Notes under the pieces: generated by a model | Database searches by the model: none | Told to the model about the DNA's origin: nothing | The model's input: the letters and a program-made list of their open reading frames with translations, nothing else | Position numbers and translations under genes: made by a program | In this document: piece by piece, positions 1 through 11,390 of the stretch | How positions within the stretch are numbered: the stretch's first letter is position 1 | Layout of the letters: the number at the start of each line of letters is the position of its first letter | Source of the DNA: Rhododendron vialii | Taxonomy: Eukaryota; Streptophyta; Magnoliopsida; Ericales; Ericaceae | DNA: 64,000 nt | Reading direction: 5' to 3' | Assembly: GCF_030253575.1 (NCBI RefSeq) | Contig: NC_080561.1 | Coordinates: forward strand, 33,689,564-33,753,563

Positions 1-376
1 ATCCATTATGTTCTCTTTCACATAGGGTAGAAGGATACAGTCACTAACTAGTTGACAATTATCAATACAAGATTAATTTAACCATAGGGATTATACACAT
101 AAAACCACATACTTAATTATAATATCAACAAATTTGCAATTACATATTCCCAACTGCATGGGTCTACTACAACAACATGAATTAAAGTACTCATACCATA
201 TTATTACAAGTACTAAAATACTGACTGCATGAGTCCACTACTGCAAAAGAGGTCAGGATACCAGCAAAACCATCCCCTAACTATAAGGGGTGTGACGATT
301 ACTCTCCTCGACTAAAATAGTGGCTCTCTGTTATCAGTCCGTTGATCGAATCCTCTGACCCAAACGACCGTGTGTC

Positions 377-745
377 CTAGTAAGCAGCCTCAGCCGCGTC
401 CTCATCAAAAGGCGACTCCTTGGGGTCTTCTTCTTCCTCTACATTAACCTCGTGGACAAGTGGGGGAACCGAAATTGGTGCAATGTCAGGGGCAGCTACC
501 GGTGCAGGCTCGAGTGCAGGGATTGGCACCTCTGGAGCAACCACAAATGCCGGTGGGAGAATAACAGGAGGAGCTATTGGGTGTTGGGGTGGCCATTGTC
601 CCAAATCTCCATTTGCTTCTGCTAGGTTTACGATCTTATCATAAATCTGTGGGTCAAGCACGTACTGCTGACACAGCTCAGCAATACGCATTCGAATTTC
701 TACTCGATATAAAGCTTCTGCCCGATTCATCATTTCATGGTGCAT
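377..745 (-). pseudogene. Proline/alanine-rich leader ORF upstream of gag, left copy
   Basis: An open frame of 122 codons lies between the PBS and the presumed gag start. It has a charged N-terminal part, a Pro/Val/Ala-rich centre with repeats such as PPAFVVAPEVPIPA, and an acidic tail (EVNVEEEEDP). Compared with the right copy it ends early, because a Trp codon of the other copy is a TAG here just after AEAAY. The frame may have begun further upstream, at a MDSID... start near 906, but a TGA interrupts it. No domain is recognised. It is not gag, which starts beyond it. Its function is unknown. Confidence 0.55.
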
Positions 746-1510
746 GGGTCTAGCTTGGAAGACATGAGAGATTTCAGACTATTTCCTCGGCAGCTATCTC
801 ATTCCTCAGACGGTACAAGCAAGGGTTCAGTGGTGTGGCTCACGGACGTGGACGCCAATAACTCATGTGATGACCTCCACGTGAGTCGTATATGTCAATA
901 GAGTCCATCCTACAATTATAAAATCAATCCTAATCAAAATCATGCACAAAATATTTTTCTTAAGGTGTGATTGGTCTAATGCCCAAAAGTTCAACATACG
1001 TGTTGACATAATTACATTTAATCATATTAACTGTACAAGTATCACATAAGTGCAAATACATATGTGTTAATCCCTATAACTTTGGATTTTAAATAAAGTT
1101 CCAAAATTGTAGCTCTGATACCACAACGGTCACGACCCAAACCAACGAGATATGGGTCAATGACCGACCAGTTCAATTAAGTTACCCTACGTCTAAAGTT
1201 GCAAACAGTTAAGAGAAGATTTATTTAAATCCACTTCTTACTAGTTGCCAAAAGACTTAAAACTTGAGATTATAAGTGTAGCATTTTTATTTTTATTTTT
1301 TGAAAAAGCTACTAGTTTTCAAATCGCAAAATATCCAGAGTTCTAATGTGTGGATGCAAAAAGTCATATGAGTACATAGATTACACAGTATAAGTCATCA
1401 TAGATCGGAACAAATCAGCTAACAAAAACTATTCCATATAACAGATCTTAACCACAACAGCAAATCTGAGAATATACACAACAAAAGAACTTTGACTTTA
1501 GGAGAAGCTT

Positions 1511-1781
1511 TGTGACACCCCACTTTTTGATGGCCAGCGGTACTGCAGGATGGCAGGCTCTGTCCGAACGGGAGGGGGCAAGTCATGGTTTATAAGAAAA
1601 GATCCCTCCTACTTATACAAGGCCTTTTAAAGCCGTGAGGGCGGGCCAAAGCGCATAGGAACTTCATAATTAAGCGTGCTCATCCTGAGGTAGTCCAGGG
1701 ATGGGTGACCTACTGGGAAGTCTATAGGCTTTGGGCATCCAAAGCGGACAATATTGTACAAAGATGGAGCGGATCGTTACA
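1511..1781 (+). mobile_element. Solo LTR of a Cassandra-like TRIM with 5S rRNA-like sequence
   Basis: The 271-bp segment starts TGTGACACCCC and ends GATCGTTACA. It is flanked by a perfect 5-bp target-site duplication AGCTT (1506-1510 and 1782-1786). Inside are 5S rRNA internal-promoter-like blocks: TTAAGCGTGCT at 1670-1680 (box A region) and GGGATGGGTGACCT followed by TGGGAAGTC at about 1698-1722 (intermediate element and box C). Cassandra TRIMs are known for carrying 5S sequence in their LTRs. The right palindrome arm has the uninterrupted site around 2420-2432. Polarity follows the 5S-like promoter. Confidence 0.85.
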
Positions 1782-1856
1782 AGCTTAGTTTATCTATTGC
1801 TGCTGACCTGAAAAGGGTTGTTTTGAAAATTCATAAGCTAAAGCTTGTGTAATACA

Positions 1857-2342
1857 TGACTATCGAACTCAAAGTTTAATTTGAAACACTTCTTGAGAAA
1901 ACAACAAGTTCTTTCTTCTATTCTCAAAGCCATGCATCCTTGTTACGTCATGGATTCATCAACCCAAAGTTAAATCGATAAAATGAAATCTTATCATTTA
2001 TAGGTTACATTAGAAAACCTTCCAGATATGCAAGATATCATATTATTCTTTCTATTCGTCGATTTCATGCATCTTTCATCAACAAGTTTTAATAAGAAAT
2101 TTAGAGGAGCTACCTCTACGTAAAAGGGAATGACGTCAAATCATCAAGATATCTGATCAATATCCTCCAACCTTATTACTCCAATTCCACCTTGTCTTTT
2201 TACCATCCTCAAGTAGGGACACATGTTCAGATGCATCGACAAGAAAATTATATATTCCTTTTCAACATTACTTCATAAGAAATTTCTTTTTCATTATAGC
2301 ATGCAAAGGTGATTTGGACATTAAAAACAAAGCATAATAAAG
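1857..2342. other. Non-palindromic centre between the two retroelement arms
   Basis: This AT-rich stretch of about 486 bp separates the two inverted LTR-like arms. No ORF, RNA gene or clear terminal repeat is visible. It may be the remaining 5' part of the LTRs, too diverged to pair, or the original sequence between two insertions. Confidence 0.5.
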
Positions 2343-3967
2343 ATAGTGCATGTTTCACACGAGCTTTAGATTATGAATTTTCAAAACAACCTTTTTCAGG
2401 TCAGCAACAGTAGATGGACTAAGCTTCTCCTAAAGTCGAAGTTCTTTTGTTGTGTATATTTTCAGATGTGCTATTGTGGTTAAGATCTGTTATATAGGAT
2501 AGTTTTTGTTAGCTGATTTGTTCCGGTCTATGATAATTTATGCTATGTAATCTATGTACTCGTATGACTTTTCGCATCCACACGTTAGAACTCTGGATAT
2601 TTTGCGATATGAAAACTCGTAACTTTTACAAAAATAAAAATAAAAATGCTACGCTTATAATCTCAAGTTTTAAGTCTTTAGGCAACTAGTAAGAAGTGGT
2701 TTTAAATAAATCTTCTCTTAACTGTTTACAACTTTAGACCTAGAGTGACTTAATTGCACTGGTCGGTCACTGACCCATATCTCATTGGTTTGGGTCATGA
2801 TAATTGTGGTAGCAGAGCCAGGTTTTGGAACTTTATTTAAAATCCAAAGGTATAGGGATTAACACATATGTATTTGCATTTATGTGATACTTGTATAGTT
2901 AATAAGATTAAATGTAATTATGTCAACACATATGTGGAACTTTTGGGCATTAGACCTATCACACCTTAAAATAAATATTTTGTGATTTTGATTAGGATTG
3001 ATTTTGTAATTGTAGGATGGACTCTATTGACACATACGACTTACGTGGAGATCATCACATGAGTTACTGACGTTCACATCCGCAAGCCACACCACTGACC
3101 CCTAGCTTGTATCGTCTGAGGAATGAGATAGCTACCGAGGAAATAGTCTATGATGAAATCTCCCATGTCTTCCAAGCTAGACCTATGCACCACAAAATGA
3201 TGAATCAGGTAGAAGCTTTATATTGAGTAGAAACCCGAATGCATATTGTTGAGCTATGTTAGCAGTACGTGCTTGACCCACAGATTTTTGATAGGATCCT
3301 AAACCGAACAAAAGAAAATGCAGATTTGGGACAAAGGCCACCCCAACACCTGATAGCTTCTCCTGTTATTCTCCCACCGGCACCTGTGGTTGCTCCAGAG
3401 GTGCCAATCCCCGCACCTGCACCTGAGCTTGCATTGGTAGCTGCCCCTGATATTGCACCAATTTTGGTTCCCCCACTTGTCCATGAGGTTAATGTAGAGG
3501 AAGAAGAAGACCCTGAGGAGACGCCTTTTGATGAGGACACGGCCGAGGCTGCTTACTGGGACACACAGTCATTTGGGTCAGAGGATTCGGTCAATGGACT
3601 GGATAACAGAGAGCCACTGTTTTAGTAGAGGAGAGTAATCGTCACACCCCTTATAGTTAGGGGATGGTTTTGTTAGTAACCTGACTTCTTTTGTGGTAGT
3701 GGACTCATGCAGTTAGTATTTTAGTACTTCTTGTAATATGATATGAGTACTTCGATTTCATGTTGTTGTAGTATGTTATGAGTACTTTGGTTTCATGTTG
3801 TTGTAGTAGACCCATATAGTTGGGAATATGTAACTGCGAACTTGTTGATGTTATAATTAAGTATCTGGTTTTATGTGTATGATCCCTATGGTTAAATTAA
3901 TCTTCTATTGACAATTGTCAACTAGTTAGTGATTGTATCCTTCTACCCTATGTGAAAGAGAACAGAA
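2343..3967 (+). mobile_element. LTR-like segment, PBS and leader of a Ty3/gypsy element, right arm
   Basis: This is the inverted counterpart of the left arm. An LTR-like stretch of about 460 bp ends near 2806. It is followed at 2807-2818 by TGGTAGCAGAGC, one mismatch from the initiator-Met PBS. A leader of about 1.15 kb then precedes the gag start codon at 3968. The LTR start near 2345 is estimated from where the arms stop pairing. Confidence 0.75.
3017..3625 (+). pseudogene. Proline/alanine-rich leader ORF upstream of gag, right copy
   Basis: The same protein as at 377-745 is encoded here on the plus strand. A likely start is at 3017 (MDSID...). Stops interrupt the frame at about 3071 (TGA), in the ...EALY-TGA region near 3223, and before QYVLDP near 3259. 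The longest open part, 3269-3625, is 118 codons. It keeps the Pro/Ala/Val-rich centre and acidic tail and extends about 22 residues past the stop of the left copy, ending REPLF. No known domain is seen. The two copies are broken at different places, so the frame was probably intact in the ancestor of both. Confidence 0.55.
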
Positions 3968-6900
3968 TGGATACTCGTAATACCGCATCACCAAGTCAAC
4001 CGCAAGGGGACGAACGTTTAGATCGTATGGACTGAATGATATAAGCTTTAGTTGGTACGGTAGCAACCCTACAAAAAAATGCCCAAAACCAAGGCCCGCC
4101 TATTCCACCTCCATAGGACTGCCGAATCCACCTCCATAAGGACCCCCTCCCTCACCTCCAAACATGCCTCCTGAACAACGAATCGAACCTGCACGAGAAG
4201 TTAACATTAAAGACTTTTTGAAATTGAAACCCCCAACCTTTAATGGAGAAATTAGTACAATTAAGGTCGAGGCGTGGCTAGTATCACTAAGGAAAATCTT
4301 CAGAATCCTACCATGTAACGAGCAACAACAAGCGAGTTTTGCTACTTATCAACTCCAAGGAGATGCTGATACTTGGTGGCAGATTGTAGAATCAACAGAA
4401 CCAAACCTAAGTTGGACTCACTTTGAAGCATTGTTTAAGGAGAGGTTCATTCCAAGAACGACGCGAGATGCACTGAGTGCTGAATTTCAACTACTGAAGC
4501 AAGGCGAAAAAATGAATGTAGTTGAGTATTCTATTAAATTTACAAGGTTGTCCCGATATGCTTCGCATTTGGTAGATAGTGAAGAGATGAGACAAGGAGG
4601 TTTGAAGATGGATTGAGGCCAGATATTGCAACAGCAATTAAACCTATGAGGCTAGAGACATATGCACAAGTGTTCGATCAGGCGATGATAGTAGAACAAA
4701 GGAAAGTATCTCTCTGCCAGTTTCACGATAATAAGAGGAAGGTCTACAAGTGGAGGAAACAACTACAATAACAGTAACAAGAAACCGAACGTTAGGAATG
4801 GAAATTAAGAGAATCTGCAAAATAGGAACTCAAGGGGAGGAGTACCCAAATGTACGACTTGCGGGAAGAATCACTATGGGGCTTGCCGAGGCAACAATCC
4901 AGGGTGTTTTAACTGTGGACAACAAGGTTACATTCGGAAGGATTGCCCGAGGCTGACAGAGGCAAATGCAGTACCCATGGGCAGAAATTAGCAAGGTGGA
5001 GGCCAGAGAAATAATAACAACAACAATCAGAGAAACAACCATAACCAGGAGGACAATATTAACCGCAACAATAATCAGGGCAATTGCAACAACCATTAGG
5101 CCAATCCAAACCATGCGCAGGGACAGAATCGAAACAATCAGGTACAAGTGGCTAACAACCAACAGCAAGGAAGGGCATTTGCATTAGTGCTAGGAGATGC
5201 TAGGAATGTGAAAGTTGTGGTGGCAGGTAATATGCTAATCTGTTCATTACCAGCATATGTACTTGTAGATTCGGGATCAATACATTCGTTCGTATCGTTA
5301 AATCTAGCTTCAAAATTCCCTAGACGACCCGAACCGCTAGGGTATCAATTACTGATCCATCAACCCTAGCATAAAAGCACCATTTGTTCTTCAATTCTTA
5401 GAAACTGAGATGTCAAAATAGGGGACCAACGATTACCCGTCGATCTAGTACTTATGGACATAGGACATTTTGACGTTATTCTCGGCATGGATTGGCTATC
5501 CAAGAACTTCACAACAATCGACTGTAATCGAAAAATTGTAGACTTTCAAGATCCGAGTCGAGAGAAGTTTCAATTCAAAGGGAGCGAAATAACCATACCC
5601 CCCTATTTAATCTCTGCCATTAGCGCCTGACGCCTTTTAAGATGTAAGTGCTGGGGATACCTGTGTAATGTGATTGATACAACCGCGTCTAGTCTCACGT
5701 TGTCCGACATTCCCATAGTTTGCGATTTTTTGGAGGTATTTCCAGAAGACCTTCCAAGAACCCCTATTGAACGAGAGATAGAATTCACTATTGAACTGGC
5801 GCCGGGAACCCAACCTATCTCTAAAGCATCGTGCCAAATGGCGCCCTTAGAATTGAAGGTACAGCTGCAAAAGCTATTGGAAAAAGAATTTATCCAATGT
5901 AGTACTTTACCATGGGGTGAGCCTGTTCTATTTGTAAAGAAGAAAGATGAAACTATGAGGTTGTGCATCGATTATCAAGAACTTAACAATGTCACGATCA
6001 AGAACAAGTATCCGCTACCTCAGATTGATGATCTATTCGATCAACTACAAGGAGTTGGAGTTTTCTCAAATATCGATGTAAGCTCAGAATATCATCAATT
6101 GAAGGTGAATAAGGAAGATGTGGAGAAAATTGCTTTTTGTACTCGATACGGCCACTATGAATTTTTGGTTATGCCATTTAGGGTGACGAACGCACTTGCA
6201 GCTTTCATGGATTTGATGAATCGAGTGTTTTCAAAGTATCTTGATGATTTCGTTATCATTTTCATTGATGATATTCTGATTTACTCGAAAGATGAGGAGC
6301 AACATGCAAAACACTTGTAGATTGTTTTAGAGACACTACGGGAGAAGAGGTTGTATACCAAATTCAAGAAATGTGAATTCTGGCTAAAGAGTGTAATGTT
6401 TTTAGGGCATATAATTGGAGGAGATGGGATATCTATGGACCCAGATAAGATTGAAGGCATACAAAACTGGCTGAGACCAACCACTACAACAGAAGTTCGA
6501 AGCTTTTTAGGGCTAGCAGGGTATTATCGTAGATTCGTGCTAGACTTTTCGAAAATTTCCGTGCCTATGACCGAATTGACACGAAAGGTCAAACCATTTG
6601 TATGAACTGACAAGTGAGAAGAGTGTTTCCAAGAATTAAAGAAGAGATTAACGACTGCACTAGTACTCGCATTGCCGAATGGAGTAGAAGGATTTGCAAT
6701 CTATAGTGATGCATCATGTTTAGGCTTAGAATGTGTGTTGATGCAACACGGGAAGGTACTAGCGTATGCTTCCATGCAGTTGAAACCACATGAGAAGAAT
6801 TACCCTACCCATGACCTAGAGTTAGCAGCAGTCATTTTCACATTGAAAATCTGAAGACACTATTTATATGGGGTAGAATTTGAGATTTACATGGATCACC

Positions 6901-7237
6901 AAAGTTTGAAGTACATTTTTCACTCAGAAGGAGTTGAATCTAAGACAACAAAGATGGTTGAAACTAATTAAGGATTATCATGTCAACATCAACTATCATC
7001 CCAGAAAAGCGAACGTGGTTGTAAATGCCTTGAGTCGTAAGGCGACAGGTCAATTGAACAAATTACTAACCGCTCAACCGGTGTTACTAAAAGAGATGAA
7101 TCAGTTGGAGGTAGAAGTAGTTACCGCAGGAATGAGTGCATTCTGCGCAACAATTACTGCACAACCTAGGATTCATGATGAGATTCAAGAGAAGCAAGGT
7201 GAAGACAAAAAGTCAGTGAAGATACCCGATGGATTGC
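3968..7237 (+). pseudogene. Ty3/gypsy (Tekay/Del-like) gag-pol pseudogene, truncated before integrase
   Basis: Order: gag start (3968, soon hit by TGA and TAA), retrotransposon-gag domain (4164-4600, e.g. LQGDADTWW), frameshift near 4600, a zinc knuckle at about 4850-4955 in which the expected His is Tyr (CFNCGQQGYIRKDC), aspartic protease with VLVDSGSIHSF (about 5255-5290), reverse transcriptase (5670-6600) with LFVKKKD, RLCIDY and the catalytic FIDDILIYS, then RNase H (6670-7060) with YSDAS. In-frame stops interrupt RT (about 6318), the RT/RNase H junction (about 6603) and RNase H (about 6852). Frameshifts also occur. Similarity stops near 7237 without integrase, chromodomain or a matching 3' LTR. 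The element is non-functional. RT motifs resemble the Tekay/Del lineage, assigned from memory of the family. Confidence 0.9.
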
Positions 7238-7289
7238 ATACTAAATCAGCCTCGCATGTTTCACCTCTCATCTTGCCAACGTAGCTAAG

Positions 7290-9230
7290 GCTAGACGCGT
7301 CCTACTGGTTCACCCTTGCACACCCGAACCTAAACATAAAGTAAAACCAAAGTCAAACACCGACCAACTAAGACGTTAAATGTCAAAAGAAAAGAAATTA
7401 GTCAAAAAGAATAAGTATAAAAATATAATTACTTCCCAAAGAGTAAAATAGTCTATTAACCTTAATATAGTAGACTCAAACTACTTTAATCAACTAAATT
7501 AAACTAATGAAAATCTGATCCAAAAGTAAGAATTCAAAGAAAATTAACATAAAAGATTAACTTCACCGGTTAATACATGAAAATGGTAGTTTAGGCACAA
7601 AACGGCCCAAGGGCAAAATGGTAACTTAAACTCCCTTTCTTTTTCTTTTTTTGTAAATATTTTGGTATATAACATAAATTTCATGCCACACTATGTCAAA
7701 TCTTGTGCATGCATTATTTTAGGATGATAGAAAACTTTTTCAGTAGGAGATGTCGGAGTTCATTCTTGGTACCGTATGTCTAATTTATCGCCAAACGACA
7801 TACCCGACTTAAGCAACCAACTTAAAAATTCATAATACAACTCAACATAAAGAAAAGAATGAAAAGAGTTAAGGCATGCAAAGGCACAAGTAATTTGTAT
7901 ACATATAACAAAATTCTAGACTAGTTTTAAAACCGACAGCTTAACGGCTTAACCAAATGCAATATCATAATTTATTTGAGACTAAGAATCAAAATTTAGG
8001 TTCTGATCTCAAAAGTAAAATGTTCAATTAATTCTTGAAAATTCGGAGAAAATCAGTTCATAATATAAAATTTCACAAAAATGACCCCAAACTACTCAAA
8101 ATAGGAAAAAATGCTACCTAGCTTTTAACAAAAAGAGTATAACTCACTCATTTTTAATCCAATCAAATAGTCCCTAAAGTTAACTAACCCATAGATGTAA
8201 CTCTAGAGAAAATAATATAGTGACCCTCTTTGCAAAACAAAAGCATAAAACTCAAAACAAAAGGTGTATTTCCAGATTCGTCCTATACTGGACAGCTTGT
8301 AGAAAAAAAACCATAACTAATTCATCATAAATCCATTTTAGTTGATTCCAGCGGCCAAATCTTTCCAACAAAAAGATCTACAACTTACTTGAAGGGACCC
8401 AGTAAAAATTCGTGGTTTAAAAAGGTCAAAAACGGCAAAAACTGAAGCTCAGAAAATCTGTCTTAGAACTACAACATGTCTTAGCATCCTATTTGGCTTG
8501 CATGCAAACCAAATCAGCCAAGATTCATCAAAACAAGTTAGAAAATAGTAAGGGTGAGCTGTACCTAAGCTCAAATGAGCTTCTCTCTCTCCTCCTTAGC
8601 TCTCTCTCACTCTCGGCCTTCTCTCTCTCTGTTTTTTTTTTTTGTTTTGTTTTGTAAAATATCACAAGCATGTAAGTCAATCCTATTTATAGGCAAGAGA
8701 AATGGTGGGTGGATTATGACATGTGTCCTATACTTGGACATATGTTTCATTCTTGCCACTTAGCCATGCAAAAGTTCGGTGCGTAGATGTGCGCGCTTAC
8801 GAAAACTGTCCGGGATTCGATCTCAGAAAAATACGAAATTTGCGTCCTAGTCTAATTAGAAAATTTTAAGAATCGTCCTACCCTCAGAATTCTAAGGAAA
8901 AATCCAAAACTTCGAAATTTTAATCCAGCAAGCCTCTTGACTTTGAAACGTGCTTGCGGTCTAATTCGTAGTCGATATGCAATGTCAGTCAGAATTGGGC
9001 GACATTCTACCTTCAATACTGAATTCCTGAACTAGTTCAATTTAAATAGTTCGAAAATCATTTCTAGGCTATCCACAAGGTTGTCTAGAAGGTACCGTCG
9101 AATTGTCAAAACGAGTCGTTTTTATGACTCCTTAAGTCAGCAAGTGATCGAAATTTTCTTAAAAAGATTTATAAAATGACTAAATTATTCATTATACCAT
9201 AACATATAATCGTATTTGTATTATCTAGGT
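7290..9230 (-). mobile_element. LTR-like sequence with TATA box, minus strand
   Basis: No coding sequence is seen. Read on the minus strand, this 1.9-kb AT-rich block looks like a long retrotransposon LTR with its promoter. A TATA-type box, CTATAAATAGG, lies at about 8682-8692 (minus). It is followed by an A-run, a GA-rich leader (8570-8640 on plus is CT-rich) and AT-rich sequence. It abuts the broken end of the gag-pol pseudogene, so its insertion or a recombination may have removed integrase. Both ends are estimated and no target-site duplication was identified. Confidence 0.45.
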
Positions 9231-9440
9231 GAGTGTCCTCACACTTTTTTTGCGCATCAGTGTTTCATCACGCCACAAGAGTGAAATTTTTTTTAGGTCT
9301 TTTATCTAGCCAAAAGAGCGAGGTCTTTTATCTCACTCTTTTTTGCATGTTAGTCTTTTATCACACCATAAGAGTGAGGTCTTTTTAAGGTTTCAGTCTT
9401 TTATCTCACCACGAGAACGAGGACTTTTATCTACAATCAC
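9231..9440. repeat. Degenerate minisatellite (TCTTTTATC-rich)
   Basis: The block GTCTTTTATCTCACC-ACAAGAG(C/T)GAG recurs about five times, at 35-60 bp spacing, with substitutions and length changes. No coding potential is seen. Confidence 0.65.
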
Positions 9441-9540
9441 AGTTTTTAAAGAACTGGGATAAAATATACTAAGCGCCACTTTTTATCTCAGCTTTTGACT
9501 TAAATTGAGATTAAACGTTTAGCTTACAATTTTTTATCAT

Positions 9541-10512
9541 ACTTTTACTAACACCATGATGTTTGTGAACCTCCTTGGTGTGGCATTTATCTATTATTGT
9601 AGTAGTGGATCTTTTGTCATCTCAGGGGTGTCTCAGGTGTGGTGTTATTTGGGATTTTATGCCTTGGTTGGCTTCTTTTTCTTTTTCTTTTTTTAGCTGC
9701 GAAATTTTTTATTAATCTTTGAAAGTGGATACAAAGACCAAAAGGAACAAGAAAAAGGACAACAAGTGCTCATCCGAAACCCAAGCATTTGATTGACAAG
9801 GAGCCAGCCAAAGAGACATCCCAAGGGACAGAGCCCAGCAACTAAGAAGCCATAAGCCCAGATGAAACAGTACAGCGCAAGTGGGACGCAGCCCAACACC
9901 ACAAAAGGCCTGAAAGCCCAAGTAAAGGGCAAAAGCCCAACAAGTAAGCCCAAAAAAACCCAAACCAAAAGCCCAGATTTAGAAACCGGATGCCAAGCCA
10001 CCACCGTCGCAAAGCACTAAAACGTCGTGAACCCGCCATATGTCGCACATCCCAAAAACGCACGGAGAGGCACCGGCTGCAAGGCAAACACGTCTAAATC
10101 GCCACACCATGCATCGCCTGTAACACACAAAACCCATCCCTAACCTAAAACAGATCTATCAATCACCGCAGCACCACCAAGCAGCCAACCACCGCGTCAG
10201 CAAACCAAACCACTGCCCACAAGATCTGACCACCACAACAGGCCTTTTACATCCACACCAACCAGACCTCTAAACTATGGGCACCCGACAACATAGAGCA
10301 CAACAATCCTTGGTTGGCTTCTTGCCATCCTCGGGTGGTTATTTTTCCCTTCCAATTTCGGGCGGCATATGGTTATTGTAGTAAGAGGGTGACCTTATTT
10401 TGTGGGTTCGCAATTGCTCTGCTTTGATGTCTGGTGCTTTGAATCCTTTGAATCTTTATAATTTGTTTCCAAAGATTAATAAATTTCTTTTTTGCTATTT
10501 AAAAAAAAAAAG
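9541..10512 (+). mobile_element. LINE-type 3' end, split by a younger retroposon
   Basis: The plus-strand sequence ends TTGTTTCCAAAGATTAATAAATTTC...(A)n at 10470-10512. The same 3' tail occurs at 27030-27078, so this is a retroposon family with a poly-A end. It is interrupted between 9678 and 10307 by an oppositely oriented insertion. The 5' end is uncertain. Confidence 0.6.
9678..10307 (-). mobile_element. Nested retroposon (LINE-like, 5'-truncated) with 16-bp target duplication
   Basis: A 630-bp insertion is flanked by a perfect 16-bp direct repeat CCTTGGTTGGCTTCTT (9662-9677 and 10308-10323). It begins on the plus strand with a T-rich tract, the reverse of a poly-A tail, so the element points to the minus strand. 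Its tail contains CAAAGATTAATAAA, as in the host element. Open frames of 80-100 codons on the minus strand are low-complexity (Trp/Leu/Phe-rich) and not credible genes. Confidence 0.8.
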
Positions 10513-10847
10513 ATACCGATAATCCGACACATAATTAATTTTTGAAAATTTCAGCATGTTGGAAGTACTATTGAACATGTGTTAACCTTTTCATATTGTT
10601 ATTATTATAATATAAATAAGATATAAAAATAAGGCTCCAACTAAAAACATGCATCACCAAGCATATAACTTAAATCATATTCTTATTATTTCCATCATTT
10701 TCACACACAAAAATGGGACTTGTCGAGGTTTTATTAGAAATTTAAAGTCAAGTTGAAAGTCCAATACGTGTCTAATAAAGTTAATTCTTCTATACGTATA
10801 TTATATATATATATATAGCTGCAGAGCTTTTTCTACCGAAACGATCC

Positions 10848-10998
10848 AACAATGCTACTCACACAACAATTCAAACACAACAACTTATACAATCTCTTAC
10901 ATACATATGGGGCCAACACATAGTAGTGTGTGTGGAGCCCACATGTATGTGAGAGGTTATATTTGGTGTTGTATTTGAATTATTGTGTATCATTTTTG
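10848..10998. mobile_element. Foldback MITE with 10-bp target duplication (Mutator-like size)
   Basis: Long inverted arms (left ...ACAATTCAAACACAACA..., right its diverged complement ending ATTATTGTGTATCATTTTT) surround a short centre. The element is flanked by GAAACGATCC at 10838-10847 and 10999-11008. A 9-10-bp duplication with long terminal repeats is typical of Mutator-like elements. Confidence 0.75.
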
Positions 10999-11072
10999 GA
11001 AACGATCCGTGTACGACGGACAGCTAGGTCATCTGTACCATACACTTCCACCACATAAATTCACTGGCACCG

Positions 11073-11390
11073 CACGCATAGTGGGGCTCACTCCAGACCT
11101 CACAAAAATACAAAAAAAAATACCAATAAATTTTAAAAGAATTTTTTTATGAGGCCATGTAAAAAATCAGCTCTAATGGATATCGGCAGGTATGTTTTCT
11201 GAATGCATACCTTCTGATATCCGTTTGAACAACTACGCTATGGGGCACCACACTTCCACCGCACGCCTAGTGGGGCTCACAAAAATACAGAAAATTACCC
11301 ATAAATTTTTTAAAAAAAATTATGGGACCATGTAAAAAATCAGCTCCAACATATATCAGTAGATATGTTTTTTGAATTCGTAAGGACGAA
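11073..11390. repeat. Direct duplication of a ~140-bp unit
   Basis: The unit at 11073-11215 (CACCGCACGC-TAGTGGGGCTCAC ... CATGTAAAAAATCAGCTC) is repeated, diverged, at about 11255-11385. Function unknown; no coding potential. Confidence 0.6.

Larger units (their letters stand above)
1..1856 (-). mobile_element. 5' end of a Ty3/gypsy element, left arm of a head-to-head palindrome
   Basis: Read on the minus strand this repeats the right arm (2343-3973) with scattered substitutions: LTR-like segment, primer-binding site, leader ORF and gag start region. The PBS is at 1112-1123 (minus TGGTATCAGAGC), a perfect match to the initiator-Met tRNA 3' end used by many plant LTR elements. The copy runs off the left edge of the window just where gag would begin. 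A separate 271-bp solo LTR interrupts it at 1511-1781. Arm identity was judged by eye; the LTR boundaries are approximate because a clean CA end before the PBS is not visible. Confidence 0.8.

Noticed and set aside
420..644. Plus-strand ORF of 74 codons opposite the leader ORF
   Set aside because: It is the antisense of the Pro/Ala-rich leader frame, giving Ser/Gly/Thr runs, and the same shadow appears opposite the right copy at 3259-3540.
4830..5168. Minus-strand ORF rich in Val/Ile/Leu
   Set aside because: Antisense of the Asn/Thr-rich gag tail of the retrotransposon relic; it only looks like a membrane protein.
9693..10087. Minus-strand Trp/Phe/Leu-rich frames
   Set aside because: They lie inside the nested retroposon, overlap each other in different frames and show no domain.
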